A stretch of 64,000 bases of DNA, from contig JADLGW010000040.1 in the NCBI GenBank assembly GCA_020849105.1, positions 1 through 64,000 on the forward strand, written 5' to 3'. Numbering within the stretch: the first letter of the stretch is position 1; every line of letters begins with the position of its first letter. Below the pieces are notes generated by a model. It ran no database searches, was not told the origin of the DNA, and was given only the letters and a program-made list of their open reading frames with translations. Shown one piece after another: positions 42,392 to 52,236 of this stretch. Source of the stretch: Phycisphaerales bacterium (lineage in GTDB: Bacteria; Planctomycetota; Phycisphaerae; Phycisphaerales; UBA1924). The position numbers and the translations under genes were made by a program.

Positions 42392-45300
42392 CGCCCGCCG
42401 AGCCCCGCGACCCACCGCTCCGCGGCCGTGAGCGCATCCGCCGGCAGCGCACCCCGCGCCCGCCGCAACTGGTGCTCGGCGTTCCCGGCTATGAACGCGT
42501 CGAACGCCGCAAAGTCCCACTCGCTCGCCCCGCGGTACCCGTGCCCGACCAGCAGCCGGCGCGTGCCGGGCCGGAACGCCAACGGGAAGAGCAGCCCCGC
42601 GTCCGCGTCGCGCACGCTCATCACGCAGCGCCACGTTCCCGTGTCCCACAGGCGGATCGCCCCGTTGCTGCTCGCGGTCGCGAGCAGCGCCCCGTCGCCC
42701 GAGAACGCCAGCGACCACGGCACCTCCTGGTGCCCGCGCAGTTCCGCGACGGCGGCGCGGGAGTGCAGGTCCATCACCTCCACCAGGCGCTCCCCCGTTC
42801 CCACAGCCACAAAGCGCCCGAGCGGGTCCACGTCGATGCCCCAGTAGTCAAAGTCGCCGCGGCGCTCGTCGATCGTCGCCCCGGTCGCCGCGTTCAGGAA
42901 GAGCAGCACGCCCGCGCTGCTGCTTGCCACCACCTGCTCGCCGCCGGGTGAGAAACGAACCTGGCGCCCGGTGCGCCCCAGGTCCACCGCCCACCGGCGC
43001 GTCCAGTCGCCCGTGTCCCAGAGCGACGCCTCCCCGTCCGTCCCCATGACGGCCAGGGCGGCGCCGTCGGGCGAAAACCGGACGCTGTTGGCCGACTCCT
43101 TGACCGCCACGACCTCCCGGACCACCGTCGCCGTCCCGAGATCGATCACGTTCAGCAGCGTGGTCACCCCGCCCCACACCAGGGTCCGCCCGTCCGGCGA
43201 GGCGGCGATGTCGAACGAGCGGGCCTTGCGGCACGCGACCTGTGGACCGGGCGCCCCATCCGCACCGAAGAGCGTCACGATTCCGGACTCATTCACCACC
43301 GCCGCACGCCCGTCCGCCAGCGGCACGACATCGTTCAGGTAGCCCACGCCGGCACCCACCGGCTCCAGCCAGCGCCGCCCCAGGTCCGGGGACAGGTCCC
43401 ACAGCCGCACGTTTCCGTCCTCCGACGCGGACGCGAGCACCCCGCCGCTGCGATCCAGCGCGATCTCCGTAATCGGCCGGCCGGACAGCCCGAACAACTC
43501 CGACTTTCCCCGGTCCACCGCGTCGGCGGTGAAGATGGACCACCATGTCGCGTAGGCAAGCCTGCTGTCTCCGGGCAGGAACACGACAGAACGCACCGTC
43601 CACGCCGCCTCGCTCGTCACGACCCCGTCGGCGTGCAGGTCCGGCATGGCAAAGAGCCGGATTCGCCCGATCGCCGACCCTGCCGCGATCCTCTGGCTGT
43701 CGTGCGACCACGCGACGCACACGAGGTCGCGCCTCGCGACCGGGGCGGCCGAGACCAGGGTCCGCCCGGCCAGGTCCCACACCCGCACCTCTCCGCTGCT
43801 CACCGTGGCCGCCAGCCGCCGATCCGGTGATACCTTCACGCCGCGGACCGGGCCATCGTGCCCCCCGAGGTCCGCGAGCACGCCCAGGGTGTGCGGGTCC
43901 AGCAGGCGAACGTGCCCATCGGCCCCCCCCGCGACGATCACGGCTCCATCGTCCGGCGTCGCCACCCAGGTCCGACCGGGCGTCGGCATCCGTGCGGTGG
44001 CCAGGAGTTCACCGCCGGTGGACCACAGCCGAACAATCCCCGCGTCGGTCCCCGTCACCACACGCAAGTTCCCGACCACCGCGCAGGACCGCACGTCCTC
44101 AACCCCGTGGGGGAGCGTCGCGTGCTCGCGCCGATCCGCATCCCAGAGCCTCACCACGCCCCCAAGGCCGCCGGCAACGACCCCGCCGCCCGGCAGGATC
44201 GCCGCGGTCGTCAGGGCCCGGGCGCTGGCGTCCAGCGTCGCCCGGCAGGGAAACCGCGCGTAGGTGTCGCGCAGCGCCCAGAGCGAATCCGCCGCCCCCG
44301 GTGCGCGCAGGTGCTCGTCCCACAGCATCGCCTCGCCATCGGGCGCCGCACCGGCCGTCACCAGCAGACGCCCGCGCTCAAGATTGCTCGTGCGGAGTTG
44401 CGCTGACAGCGCCCGGCCCGCGTCGGTCGCGCTCTCCTTGGCCGCCTTCTCGCTGACGGCGAGCAGGCGGTACCTGTCCGCCATCACCCCGGACCAGACC
44501 GCAACCCCGATGATCCCGGCCGCGAACGCCGCAGCAACCCCGATGCCCCAGCGGTACCGCTTGATGCGCTTCTGGAGCAGGTACATCGCCGAGTCGCGAC
44601 GCGCCTCGATCGGCTCCCCCCGCAGGTACCGCCGCAGGTCCGCCGCCAGTTCCGCCGCGGACTGGTAGCGCCGCCCCGGGTCCACCCGGAGGGCACGGCC
44701 GGCAATGGTCTCGATGTCGCCCCGCAGTTCCGCCCGCACCTGCCCGAGCGGGAGCGGTTCGCGGTCACGGGCGGCCGTTGCCGCCTGGGCCAGTGTCAGC
44801 ACCGACACGTCCACCGGCGGCCCTCCCGCGAGCAGCTCGTACAGCACGGCGCCAAGGGCGTACACGTCGCTCCGCGTGTCGATCAGCGCCGGGTCGCCGT
44901 CCACCTGCTCGGGGCTCATGTACCCGAGCGTGCCGACCAGTTGCCCGTGAAGCGTCGCGCCCGTCGCCGACCCGTCCCGCTGCACAAGCCGCGCCACACC
45001 AAAGTCCAGCACCTTCGGCTGCCCGCCCCCGTCCACGAGGATGTTACCCGGCTTCAGGTCGCGGTGGATCACCCCGCGCCGGTGCGCGTGCTCCACCGCG
45101 TCGCACACCCGGGCCATCAGGTCCATCCGGGCCCGGTCGCCGATACCCCGCTCGTCCGCCCACGCGGTGATCGCCCGGCCCTCCACCAGTTCCATGACGA
45201 TGAACGGCGCGCCGCCCGTGGCGTGACCCGCCTGGTACAGCCGCGCGATCCCGTCGTGCTGCAGCAGCGCCAGCGTCTGCGCCTCCTGGACAAACCGTCG

Positions 45301-45705
45301 CACCAGGGACGCCGACACCACCTCCGGCCGCACCAGTTTCACGGCAACCCGCCGGCTGGGGAACGCCTGGTGCGCCTCGTACACCACCCCCATCCCTCCG
45401 CGGCCAAGCACCCGCTCGAGCGTGAACTCGCCCAGCCGCCGCGGCAGCACCTCCCCGGGGTCCGCCGGCACCGGTCCTACCAGCGGCGCCGCCGCTTCCG
45501 CCGCCGATTGGTCGAGCACGCCGCGGCCGTCGTGGGCCGCCAGCAGCGCCTCAACCTCCGCGCACGCCTCCGGGTCGCGCTCCCGCGCCGCCGCCAGGAG
45601 CACGCCCCGGGCCGCCGCGCCGTCCCCCGTCACCGCGTCAAACAGCGACCGCGCCCGCTCGTGCAGCGACCCCCCAGCCCGCGGTTCAACCGGCGTTCCG
45701 CTCAC
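42388..45705 (-). CDS. Membrane Ser/Thr protein kinase with WD40 repeats
   Basis: A 1105-residue protein. After a regulatory N-terminus (1-90), the kinase domain has GRGGMG (about 101-106), VAVKLV (Lys123), VIHRDLKPGNIL, DFGVARL and GTLGYMSPEQ, all intact. A single membrane helix (about 390-410, WGIGVAAAFAAGIIGVAVW) follows. The remainder is a WD40-type beta-propeller region with many copies of the pattern xxVRLWDxxGxxL. It starts with GTG 45705. It lies 21 bp downstream of an ECF sigma gene, a pairing typical of planctomycetes. Confidence 0.92.
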   Translation of the reverse strand: MSGTPVEPRAGGSLHERARSLFDAVTGDGAAARGVLLAAARERDPEACAEVEALLAAHDGRGVLDQSAAEAAAPLVGPVPADPGEVLPRRLGEFTLERVLGRGGMGVVYEAHQAFPSRRVAVKLVRPEVVSASLVRRFVQEAQTLALLQHDGIARLYQAGHATGGAPFIVMELVEGRAITAWADERGIGDRARMDLMARVCDAVEHAHRRGVIHRDLKPGNILVDGGGQPKVLDFGVARLVQRDGSATGATLHGQLVGTLGYMSPEQVDGDPALIDTRSDVYALGAVLYELLAGGPPVDVSVLTLAQAATAARDREPLPLGQVRAELRGDIETIAGRALRVDPGRRYQSAAELAADLRRYLRGEPIEARRDSAMYLLQKRIKRYRWGIGVAAAFAAGIIGVAVWSGVMADRYRLLAVSEKAAKESATDAGRALSAQLRTSNLERGRLLVTAGAAPDGEAMLWDEHLRAPGAADSLWALRDTYARFPCRATLDASARALTTAAILPGGGVVAGGLGGVVRLWDADRREHATLPHGVEDVRSCAVVGNLRVVTGTDAGIVRLWSTGGELLATARMPTPGRTWVATPDDGAVIVAGGADGHVRLLDPHTLGVLADLGGHDGPVRGVKVSPDRRLAATVSSGEVRVWDLAGRTLVSAAPVARRDLVCVAWSHDSQRIAAGSAIGRIRLFAMPDLHADGVVTSEAAWTVRSVVFLPGDSRLAYATWWSIFTADAVDRGKSELFGLSGRPITEIALDRSGGVLASASEDGNVRLWDLSPDLGRRWLEPVGAGVGYLNDVVPLADGRAAVVNESGIVTLFGADGAPGPQVACRKARSFDIAASPDGRTLVWGGVTTLLNVIDLGTATVVREVVAVKESANSVRFSPDGAALAVMGTDGEASLWDTGDWTRRWAVDLGRTGRQVRFSPGGEQVVASSSAGVLLFLNAATGATIDERRGDFDYWGIDVDPLGRFVAVGTGERLVEVMDLHSRAAVAELRGHQEVPWSLAFSGDGALLATASSNGAIRLWDTGTWRCVMSVRDADAGLLFPLAFRPGTRRLLVGHGYRGASEWDFAAFDAFIAGNAEHQLRRARGALPADALTAAERWVAGLGGR

Positions 45706-45726
45706 TCCACCAGCCTACGGCATGTG

Positions 45727-46314
45727 TCAACTCGCACGCCGCCGCTCGATCTCCCGCAGCAGCCACGCCCGGGCGTACGTCCACTCATTCTTTACCGTGC
45801 TTGCCGAAAGCCCCATCGCAAGGGCCGTCTGCTCGCTCGTCAACCCGGCAAAGAACCGCAGCATCACCACCTGGTGCTGCCGCTCATCGCGCCCGCGAAG
45901 ATCCTCGAGTGCCCCATCCAGCCCGAGCAGATCGTCCGCTGCGCGATCCCGGTCCCCGCCGCGGCTGTCCAGCATCGGCAGCGTGGAATCCATGGGCCGC
46001 GCCGGGACCCGGGCCGCCTTCACATGCCGCGCCCGGTCGATCAGGATCCGCCGCATGGCCTGCGCCGCCGCACCGAAGAAGTGCGCCCGGCTCTCCCACC
46101 CTACATCCCGGGGCCCGATGAGCCGCAGGAACGCCTCGTTCACCAGGGCGGTAGGCTGGAGCGTCTGCGCCCCCTGCTCCCGGCCCATGAGCGCGGCCGC
46201 CATCCGGCGCAGTTCGCCGTACACCACCGGGAACAGACGTTCCGTCGCCAGGCGATCGCCCGACGCCGCGGCGTCCAGCAGCAGCGTGACCTTGTTGGCC
46301 TGCACCTCGGACAT
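45727..46314 (-). CDS. ECF-type RNA polymerase sigma factor
   Basis: A 195-residue sigma-70 family protein of the planctomycete-rich ECF group (TIGR02999-like): ERLFPVVYGELRRMAAALMGRE and TALVNEAFLRLI (region 2), RAHFFGAAAQAMRRILIDRAR, and LRFFAGLTSEQTALAMGLSASTVKNEWTYARAWLLREI (region 4 HTH). Start MSEVQANKV at 46314 fits the family; MRRRDRK at 46353 is an alternative. The 277 bp upstream to 46591 is a divergent intergenic region in which I see no gene. No anti-sigma gene is present; the adjacent kinase probably controls it. Confidence 0.9.
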   Translation of the reverse strand: MSEVQANKVTLLLDAAASGDRLATERLFPVVYGELRRMAAALMGREQGAQTLQPTALVNEAFLRLIGPRDVGWESRAHFFGAAAQAMRRILIDRARHVKAARVPARPMDSTLPMLDSRGGDRDRAADDLLGLDGALEDLRGRDERQHQVVMLRFFAGLTSEQTALAMGLSASTVKNEWTYARAWLLREIERRRAS

Positions 46315-46591
46315 TGCCGGAATCTTTGCCCTCTTCCGGTCCCGACGGCGCATGAGTGTTCTAGAGAAGAGAGGCCGCCCATCTACCCAGGAGCACCCAT
46401 GAACACGTCCACGGCGATACGGTCGGCCGCAGGGGCAGCCCGGTGAGAACCTGATTCTTGACCCTCCGCTCCCGGCTGCTCGTCCAGGACGGCCCCCTCT
46501 ACAACCCGCACAACCGTCGCCTCTCGCACGGTCAAGCCCGCCGCCCTTCCTGCCGATCCACACTCAGAGCGCAAGCCTCCCCGGGAGCGGC

Positions 46592-47998
46592 ATGGATCAG
46601 CCGGCCAGTCCATCATCCTTTGTGCACGACGGGCGCCGCTACCTGCCCGTCCGCGCCACGTCCATCGACCACTGCCGCCTGCCCATGGACCTGTTCCTGC
46701 GGAACGGGCCCGCCGGTGAGCCCACGCTCTACCGCTCCGCCGGCATCGAGTTCACGCCCCAGGACGCCGCACGCCTGGCCGAGAACGAGGCCGAAATCCT
46801 CTATATTCCGGCCCAGCAGCACGGCGTCTACCGCTCCATGATCGGCCAGCGCCTCGCCCGCCTCATCACCTGCCCGGGCCCGGCCGCGACGCGAGCCCGT
46901 GAGGTCCGCGTCTCCTGCGCCGGCCTGATCGAGGATCTGCTCGCCTCGCCGGGGCAGGCCGAAGCCGCCCAGGCCGTCGCCGAGGTCGGGGCGCAACTCG
47001 CCCGCTGGGCCAGCGCCGACGCCGAGGGCTTTTCGCAACTCCTCGACATGTCCGTCCACGATTTCTACACCGCCACCCACATGGTCAACGTCGCCGCCGG
47101 TTGCGGCCTGCTCCTCCGCGCCATCCGCCCCAACGACCGAGCACTGCTCCCGCTCATCGTCCAGGGTGGCCTGCTCCACGACGTCGGCAAACGCGGCGTA
47201 CCGGAGACCATCCTGACCAAGACGGGGAGACTCGATCCCGAGGAGTGGCAGGCCATCCGCAGGCATCCCCGTATCGGCTTCGAGGAACTCCGCGCCGTCT
47301 CGGGGCTGGACCCCGTCGTGCTGGAAATGGCCCGCGACCACCACGAGCGCCTGGACGGCCACGGCTACCCCAACGAGGTCAGCGGCGAGAAGATCAGTTT
47401 CGCCGCACGCCTCTGCGCCGTCGTCGATGTCTACGACGCGCTCACTTCCAGCCGTCCCTACCGCAAGCCGCTTTCCCCAGTCGCCGCGCTCGGCGTCATG
47501 GCCGAGGGCGTGGGCACCCATTTCGACCCCGGCATCCTCACCGCCTGGTGCGGCGTTGTCCAGGGCCTCATCGCCCGTGATCCCTCCCGCGCCCCGGTCG
47601 CGGGCGAAGCGCCGCAGAAACTCACGCTCGACTCCTTCATCCAGCATTTCGAGCGGGCCGCGCCCCCGGCCAGCGGCGCCGACCGCCGCCGCCACCCGCG
47701 CTTCAAGTACAACACGCTCCTGAAAGCCTCGTTCCAGTCCCTGGGCCGCCCCTGCCCTGTTCGCGTGGGTGAGGAGTTCCCGGTCATCGCCCTGGACCTG
47801 GGTCAGTCCGGCCTCCGCATCCGCATGCCCTGGCCGCCCGCGCTCGGCGACACCATGACCGTGGAACTGCCGCGCAAGGGCGGCGGCGCGATCCGCCAGC
47901 ACGCCCGCGTCGTCCGCGTCACCGTTAACCCAGACGGCAGCGCCCACGTCGGCCTTCAGTACGAGGCCGGCGCGAAGCCCGCTACCCGCGCCGCGTGA
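46592..47998 (+). CDS. HD-GYP phosphodiesterase-like protein with PilZ domain
   Basis: A 468-residue protein. An N-terminal domain (1-95, YLPVRATSIDHCRLPMDLFL) is followed by an HD-GYP domain: HMVNVA, LLHDVGKRGVPETIL, HPRIGFEEL, DHHERLDGHGYPNEVSGEKI and DVYDALTSSRPYRKP. These are the metal-binding and GYP residues of c-di-GMP phosphodiesterases. After a linker, a PilZ-like domain starts DRRRHPRFKYNTLL with a later GLQYE. This suggests turnover and sensing of c-di-GMP in one chain. The start at 46592 has CGGGAG upstream. Targets are unknown. Confidence 0.9.
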   Translation: MDQPASPSSFVHDGRRYLPVRATSIDHCRLPMDLFLRNGPAGEPTLYRSAGIEFTPQDAARLAENEAEILYIPAQQHGVYRSMIGQRLARLITCPGPAATRAREVRVSCAGLIEDLLASPGQAEAAQAVAEVGAQLARWASADAEGFSQLLDMSVHDFYTATHMVNVAAGCGLLLRAIRPNDRALLPLIVQGGLLHDVGKRGVPETILTKTGRLDPEEWQAIRRHPRIGFEELRAVSGLDPVVLEMARDHHERLDGHGYPNEVSGEKISFAARLCAVVDVYDALTSSRPYRKPLSPVAALGVMAEGVGTHFDPGILTAWCGVVQGLIARDPSRAPVAGEAPQKLTLDSFIQHFERAAPPASGADRRRHPRFKYNTLLKASFQSLGRPCPVRVGEEFPVIALDLGQSGLRIRMPWPPALGDTMTVELPRKGGGAIRQHARVVRVTVNPDGSAHVGLQYEAGAKPATRAA

Positions 47999-48004
47999 AC
48001 ACGG

Positions 48005-48709
48005 TCACGGGCACGGCCGCTCCGGCGGCACGGCCCCGCTCTCCCGCACTCGCCGCAGCGACCCGACAATCGCCATCTGGACCCGCGTCCACCCCGGGCC
48101 CCGCACCAGGCGCTGATTCACCTCGAGTTCGATCCCCGCGTACCTTCGCACGCCGTGTCGCCGCCGCAGCGCCGATGTCAGCCCATCCGAAGTCCCCCGG
48201 TACGGGTAGTTCATCCTCACCCGCAGCCCGCCCAGCGCCGCCCGCCACGCCCCGCACAACTCCCGCTCCGGCCCGCGAGTGGGGTCGTAGAGCAGCCCGA
48301 TGTCGGCATCGCGCCGCGCCCCGCGCAGGACGGGCGTGAAACTGTGCACCGCGATGTGCACGGCACGCCCCCGCCTCCCGAGCCTTCGCACCAGACGCTC
48401 GACCGCCTCACGGTGCGGCCCGTAGTACCGCGCCATCAGCCGGGTGCGCCCCGCGCCGTCCAGCCGCCGCGTCCACTCCGAGAGCACCGCCCGGTTGGAC
48501 AGCGACCGGTTCAGGTCCACCACCAGCCGGCTCACCGTCGCCGCCACCAGCGGCACACCCAACTCCTCCGCGATGCGCTCCGCGAGTTCAAGCGCCCCTG
48601 GATCCCACCCGCGATGCGACTCCAGCGCACGCTCCGCACCCCTGAACAGGCCGCGGTACTCCCGCGGCACCTCGTTCCCCCCATGCTCGCACGTCACCAG
48701 CAGGTTCAC
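48005..48709 (-). CDS. N-formylglutamate amidohydrolase-like protein
   Basis: A 234-residue enzyme of the N-formylglutamate amidohydrolase family: LLVTCEHGGNEVP (metal ligands at the N-terminus), VSRLVVDLNRS, RYYGPHREAVERLV and VHIAVHSFTPVL. It starts with GTG 48709 in a GTGA overlap with the GCS2-like ligase gene. In this setting it may cleave a ligase-made amide or peptide rather than act in histidine breakdown. Confidence 0.85.
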   Translation of the reverse strand: MNLLVTCEHGGNEVPREYRGLFRGAERALESHRGWDPGALELAERIAEELGVPLVAATVSRLVVDLNRSLSNRAVLSEWTRRLDGAGRTRLMARYYGPHREAVERLVRRLGRRGRAVHIAVHSFTPVLRGARRDADIGLLYDPTRGPERELCGAWRAALGGLRVRMNYPYRGTSDGLTSALRRRHGVRRYAGIELEVNQRLVRGPGWTRVQMAIVGSLRRVRESGAVPPERPCP

Positions 48710-49977
48710 GGCACGAACATCCGCCCGTCGCGCAGGCAATCGGCAAGCCGACCGTACACCTCGCGCAGCAGTTCCCGGGGCACCTCGCCGCTCCGGGACG
48801 GTTCCGATCCGACGTCCTCGAGTATCCGACGCGCCAGCGGCCCGCGATCCAGGAGAATGCTCAACTCCCGCGCGTAGGCGCCCCCGAGCGCGCCCGTCTG
48901 GCGGGCCAGGTGCCGCCACAACTCGCCCGCCGCGCACGCGCCGCGGCCCCACCCGAACGCCCGCAGGTACTCCGCGTTCTCGATCATCGCCCGCTCCCCA
49001 TCCCGGATGGTCGCGTCCAGGATCGCCGCCAGCGGCTCGACCTCCCACGCCTGCTGATCGCCCAGCGACCCCCACCGCTCCTCGGTCAGTGCCCTCAGCG
49101 CCCCCAGCACCGCCCCCGCGATCGCCATGTCCGCCGCGGGGCACTCCTGCACGTCCAGCACACGCACCTCGATCGACCCGCGCCCGAAACGGGCGATCGC
49201 CCCGCGTGCGTTGCACCACTCATGCCGCAGCACCCCGTCCGGATCGAGGCCCCGCATGTCCGCGTAGATCCGCCCCAGGATCTCGCGCTCATAGTCCGCA
49301 CGGGTGAACACCGCCTCCGGGATCACTCGCCCGCCCACTGCCGGCACCCGCCGCGCGTTGCCCTTGTACACCGCCATCCGGTTGTCCAGCGTCCCCGTCA
49401 CCCGCCCGTCCATGACCGGTGAACTCGCCGCCAGCGCCGGCATGATCGGCAGCAGCAGACGCACCGCCGCGTGCAGCCGGCCGAACTCCCCATCCGCACG
49501 CGCGTCATCCCGGAACGGCAGGTTCATGTGAACGCTCTGAAGGTTCGCCCACCCATGCCCGCGGCAGTCAAACACGCGGTCGAACGCCCTGTACACCTCC
49601 CCGTTGTCGTGCGGCCACAGCCGCATCTCGCGCGATGGGTCCATCCACGGGTGCATCCCCGTCGGCAGCATCCGCCCACGCTCCGGCAGCCCCGCCAGCA
49701 CCCCCTCCACCCACCCCACGCTGTCCTGGAACACGCCCGCATCAACGGCCCGCATGGGTTCCGTCGATTTGAACTCGACGACGTGCAGCACCAGTTCGTT
49801 GGACCAGGTGACCCCGCCGACCCCCACCTCACCCGAGTCCCGTGCGGACGCCCCGCCCCGTTCCTCCAGGACCCGGTCCACCACCGGGAGCACGTCCAGC
49901 GTCGCGGCATCCACGATCATGTATTCAAGTTCGATTCCCACAACCTCGAACAGCCCGTACGGGTGCGCCCCCATCAC
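48706..49977 (-). CDS. GCS2-like carboxylate-amine ligase
   Basis: A 423-residue protein of the glutamate-cysteine ligase type 2 (YbdK-like) family, which joins a carboxylate to an amine at the cost of ATP: GIELEYMIVDAATLDVLP at the N-terminus, NELVLHVVEFKS, LPTGMHPWMDP, VHMNLPF, NARGAIARFGRGSIEVRVLDVQECPAAD. Its partners suggest an amino acid or peptide substrate. The start GTG 49977 (or ATG 49974) overlaps the RimK-like stop by GTGA. Confidence 0.85.
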   Translation of the reverse strand: MMGAHPYGLFEVVGIELEYMIVDAATLDVLPVVDRVLEERGGASARDSGEVGVGGVTWSNELVLHVVEFKSTEPMRAVDAGVFQDSVGWVEGVLAGLPERGRMLPTGMHPWMDPSREMRLWPHDNGEVYRAFDRVFDCRGHGWANLQSVHMNLPFRDDARADGEFGRLHAAVRLLLPIMPALAASSPVMDGRVTGTLDNRMAVYKGNARRVPAVGGRVIPEAVFTRADYEREILGRIYADMRGLDPDGVLRHEWCNARGAIARFGRGSIEVRVLDVQECPAADMAIAGAVLGALRALTEERWGSLGDQQAWEVEPLAAILDATIRDGERAMIENAEYLRAFGWGRGACAAGELWRHLARQTGALGGAYARELSILLDRGPLARRILEDVGSEPSRSGEVPRELLREVYGRLADCLRDGRMFVP

Positions 49978-51440
49978 TCCCCGCCCCGCATCGCCTCGAT
50001 GCGCTTCACGATCGTCCCCATGATCCGCTCGTACAGTTCCATCCCCAGTACCTTGTCCTCGAACCCCCCGTCGATGCTCGGGTTGTCGTTGATCTCGATC
50101 ACCACGATCCTCCCGTCGACCTCCTTCAGGTCCACCCCGTACAGCCCGTCCCCGATCAGTTTGGCCGCGCGCACCGCCAGACGCACCACCTCCGGCGGCG
50201 CGCCGTCCAGCGCCAGCGTCTGCACCCGCCCGTACACCTCATCGCCCGCCGCCGAGTGGTCCAGGATCTGCCAGTGCGACCCTGCCATGAAGTACCTGCA
50301 CACATACAGCGGCTCGCGATCCAGCACGCCCACCCGCCAGTCGAACGCCGTGGGCAGGTACTCCTGCACGATCAGCAGTTCCGAGTTCTTGAACAGCCGC
50401 TCCGTCGCCCCCGCGAACTCCGCCTCGCTCCCCACCTTCAGGACCCCGTGCGAGAACGCGCTGTCCGGCTGCTTCACGATGCACGGGAACCCGATCGCCA
50501 GCCCCGCCGTCCCCGCCGTGTCCTCGCTGACGATCAGCGTCTTGGGCGTCGGCACCGAGTGCCGCTCCAGCAGTTCCGCCAGGAACACCTTGTTCCCGCA
50601 CCGCAGGATCGACTCGGGGTCGTCGATCACCACGAGCCCCTCGGCCGCCGCACGCCGCGCAAACCGGAACGTGTGGTGGTTCACGCTCGTCGTCTCGCGG
50701 ATGAACAGCGCGTCGAACTCCGCCAGGCGCCCGTAGTCGTCCTTGTCGATCAGTTCGACCGCCATGTCCAGCGACTCGGCCGCGCGCACGAACCGCCGGA
50801 TCGCCTTCTCATCACTCGGGCTGTTCACCTCGTGCTCGTCCCGAAGGATCGCCAGGTCGAACCGCGTCTCCTTCCGCGCCGGCGTCAGACGCCGCGGGCG
50901 CGAGAAGTACTCCTGCGCCCGCTCCCGCACGAACGCATCGTGCACCTCGGGGATCTCGCTCATCGCGATCGGCCGCAGCGAGTCCAGCATCCACCCGTCC
51001 TCCGCGTGGAACCGGAAACTCGCCCGCAGGAACGGCGCCGGGAACTGGTTGAACAGCGCCCGGCTGATCCGCTCGTACCGCTTCGCCACGTTGAACCCGA
51101 AGTAGATGCTCAGCGTGAACGTCAGCGACCGCAGGTGCGCCAGGTCGTGCTGGATCATCTCCGTCAGGTCCTGCGCGACCACCCGGATGATCGGACGGCT
51201 CTTCAGGTCCTGGATCGTCGAGATCGCCGGCAGCGGCTTGTGCCCCCGCGCGGCGCCCACCAGGCTCACGTAATACCCCAGGCTCTGGTACCGGTACGAC
51301 CGGCACATGTTGTACACCCGGCACCCCGTCGCCCCGCTGAACCGCGGCTCCATCAGGTACGACCGTGCCGCCACCACCTCCACCCCGGGAACGTGCAGGT
51401 CCCAGTCCTTCGGGTTCTCAAGAACGACCAGGGTCTGCAC
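49974..51440 (-). CDS. RimK-like ATP-grasp amidoligase with RLAN domain
   Basis: A 488-residue protein. The first 200 residues match the RLAN-type N-terminal domain of RimK-like proteins (GCRVYNMCRSYRYQSLGYYVSLVGAARGHK). The C-terminal ATP-grasp domain has FIRETTSVNHHTFRFARRA, CGNKVFLAELL, FPCIVKQPDSAFSHGV, IVQEYLPTAFDWRVGVL and GVDLKEVDGRIVVIEINDNPS with Mg ligands. Such enzymes form amide bonds between amino acids or onto proteins. GTG 51440 is preferred as start because GGAGGTG lies 6 bp upstream; a GTG at 51449 is also in frame. It overlaps the peptidase gene. Confidence 0.88.
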   Translation of the reverse strand: MQTLVVLENPKDWDLHVPGVEVVAARSYLMEPRFSGATGCRVYNMCRSYRYQSLGYYVSLVGAARGHKPLPAISTIQDLKSRPIIRVVAQDLTEMIQHDLAHLRSLTFTLSIYFGFNVAKRYERISRALFNQFPAPFLRASFRFHAEDGWMLDSLRPIAMSEIPEVHDAFVRERAQEYFSRPRRLTPARKETRFDLAILRDEHEVNSPSDEKAIRRFVRAAESLDMAVELIDKDDYGRLAEFDALFIRETTSVNHHTFRFARRAAAEGLVVIDDPESILRCGNKVFLAELLERHSVPTPKTLIVSEDTAGTAGLAIGFPCIVKQPDSAFSHGVLKVGSEAEFAGATERLFKNSELLIVQEYLPTAFDWRVGVLDREPLYVCRYFMAGSHWQILDHSAAGDEVYGRVQTLALDGAPPEVVRLAVRAAKLIGDGLYGVDLKEVDGRIVVIEINDNPSIDGGFEDKVLGMELYERIMGTIVKRIEAMRGGE

Positions 51441-52236
51441 GGCCCCCACCTCCCCCCCCCGCGCCCCCGCCCACCAGCGGTTTCCGCTCCGCCCCCTCCC
51501 GCGGCTCGATCACCAGCACGTTCGCGTCGTGCGTCACGATCCCCAGCAGGATCGCCCCCACAAGCCGGTAGATCCCCACCTCGTACATGTGGCTGTCGAA
51601 CGGCGGGTTCGGGTGCAGCGGGTCCGCCACCACCACGCGACGCGTCCGCCGGTTATACCCCGTGACCAGCACAAAGTGGCCCGACGGACGCCCCTTCACG
51701 TCGTCCGGACGGTTCTCCTCGCCCACCTCCCGCGGCTGCGGGTACAGGTACGTCGCGGACAGGCCGGCCAGGATCGGCTTCCCCTCGCCCAGGAACCGCG
51801 ACAGCAGCGACGGCGTGAGTTCCGCCATCGACACCTCGCCCCCGAGCCTCAGGAACCGCTGGAAGCCCCGCGTCGCGGCGCCAAGTTGCTCGCCCCCCTT
51901 GTGCCGCAGTTGCTGCCGCAGTTTCGCCGCCAGGTCCACCTCGTGCACGCCGAACCAGGTCGGATCCCACGCCTGAAGGTTGTAGGTGTACAGCCGCGCC
52001 CGATACCCGCGCGCCAGCGCATGGTTGGCCAGGAAGACCGCCAGAGTCCCGCCGTGCTTCAGTCGCCGCACTTCCCGGACCACCCGCTCCAGCGGAATCC
52101 GGTCGCCGTAGTACTTGTAGACGGCGTGCAGGCACGTCGGCCCGCACGTGGTGTCGTCGGGCTGCCGCAGAATCTCCAGGTGGACCGCCGTCTTCTTCAC
52201 GGTGGAAGGATACTGCCGGGCTCCCGCCCCGTTCAT
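51418..52236 (-). CDS. C39/papain-like cysteine peptidase
   Basis: A 272-residue protein with a cysteine-peptidase core: Cys31 in DDTTCGPTCLHAVYKYYG, His187 in SGHFVLVTGYN and Asp205 in VVVADPLHPN. The fold corresponds to the C39/papain-like family often paired with RimK-type ligases. The C-terminal 20 residues are a glycine-rich tail. No signal peptide is seen. The start at 52236 overlaps the nif3 stop by ATGA. Probable role: cutting or transferring the peptide made by the neighbouring ligases. Confidence 0.82.
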   Translation of the reverse strand: MNGAGARQYPSTVKKTAVHLEILRQPDDTTCGPTCLHAVYKYYGDRIPLERVVREVRRLKHGGTLAVFLANHALARGYRARLYTYNLQAWDPTWFGVHEVDLAAKLRQQLRHKGGEQLGAATRGFQRFLRLGGEVSMAELTPSLLSRFLGEGKPILAGLSATYLYPQPREVGEENRPDDVKGRPSGHFVLVTGYNRRTRRVVVADPLHPNPPFDSHMYEVGIYRLVGAILLGIVTHDANVLVIEPREGAERKPLVGGGAGGGGGGRADPGRS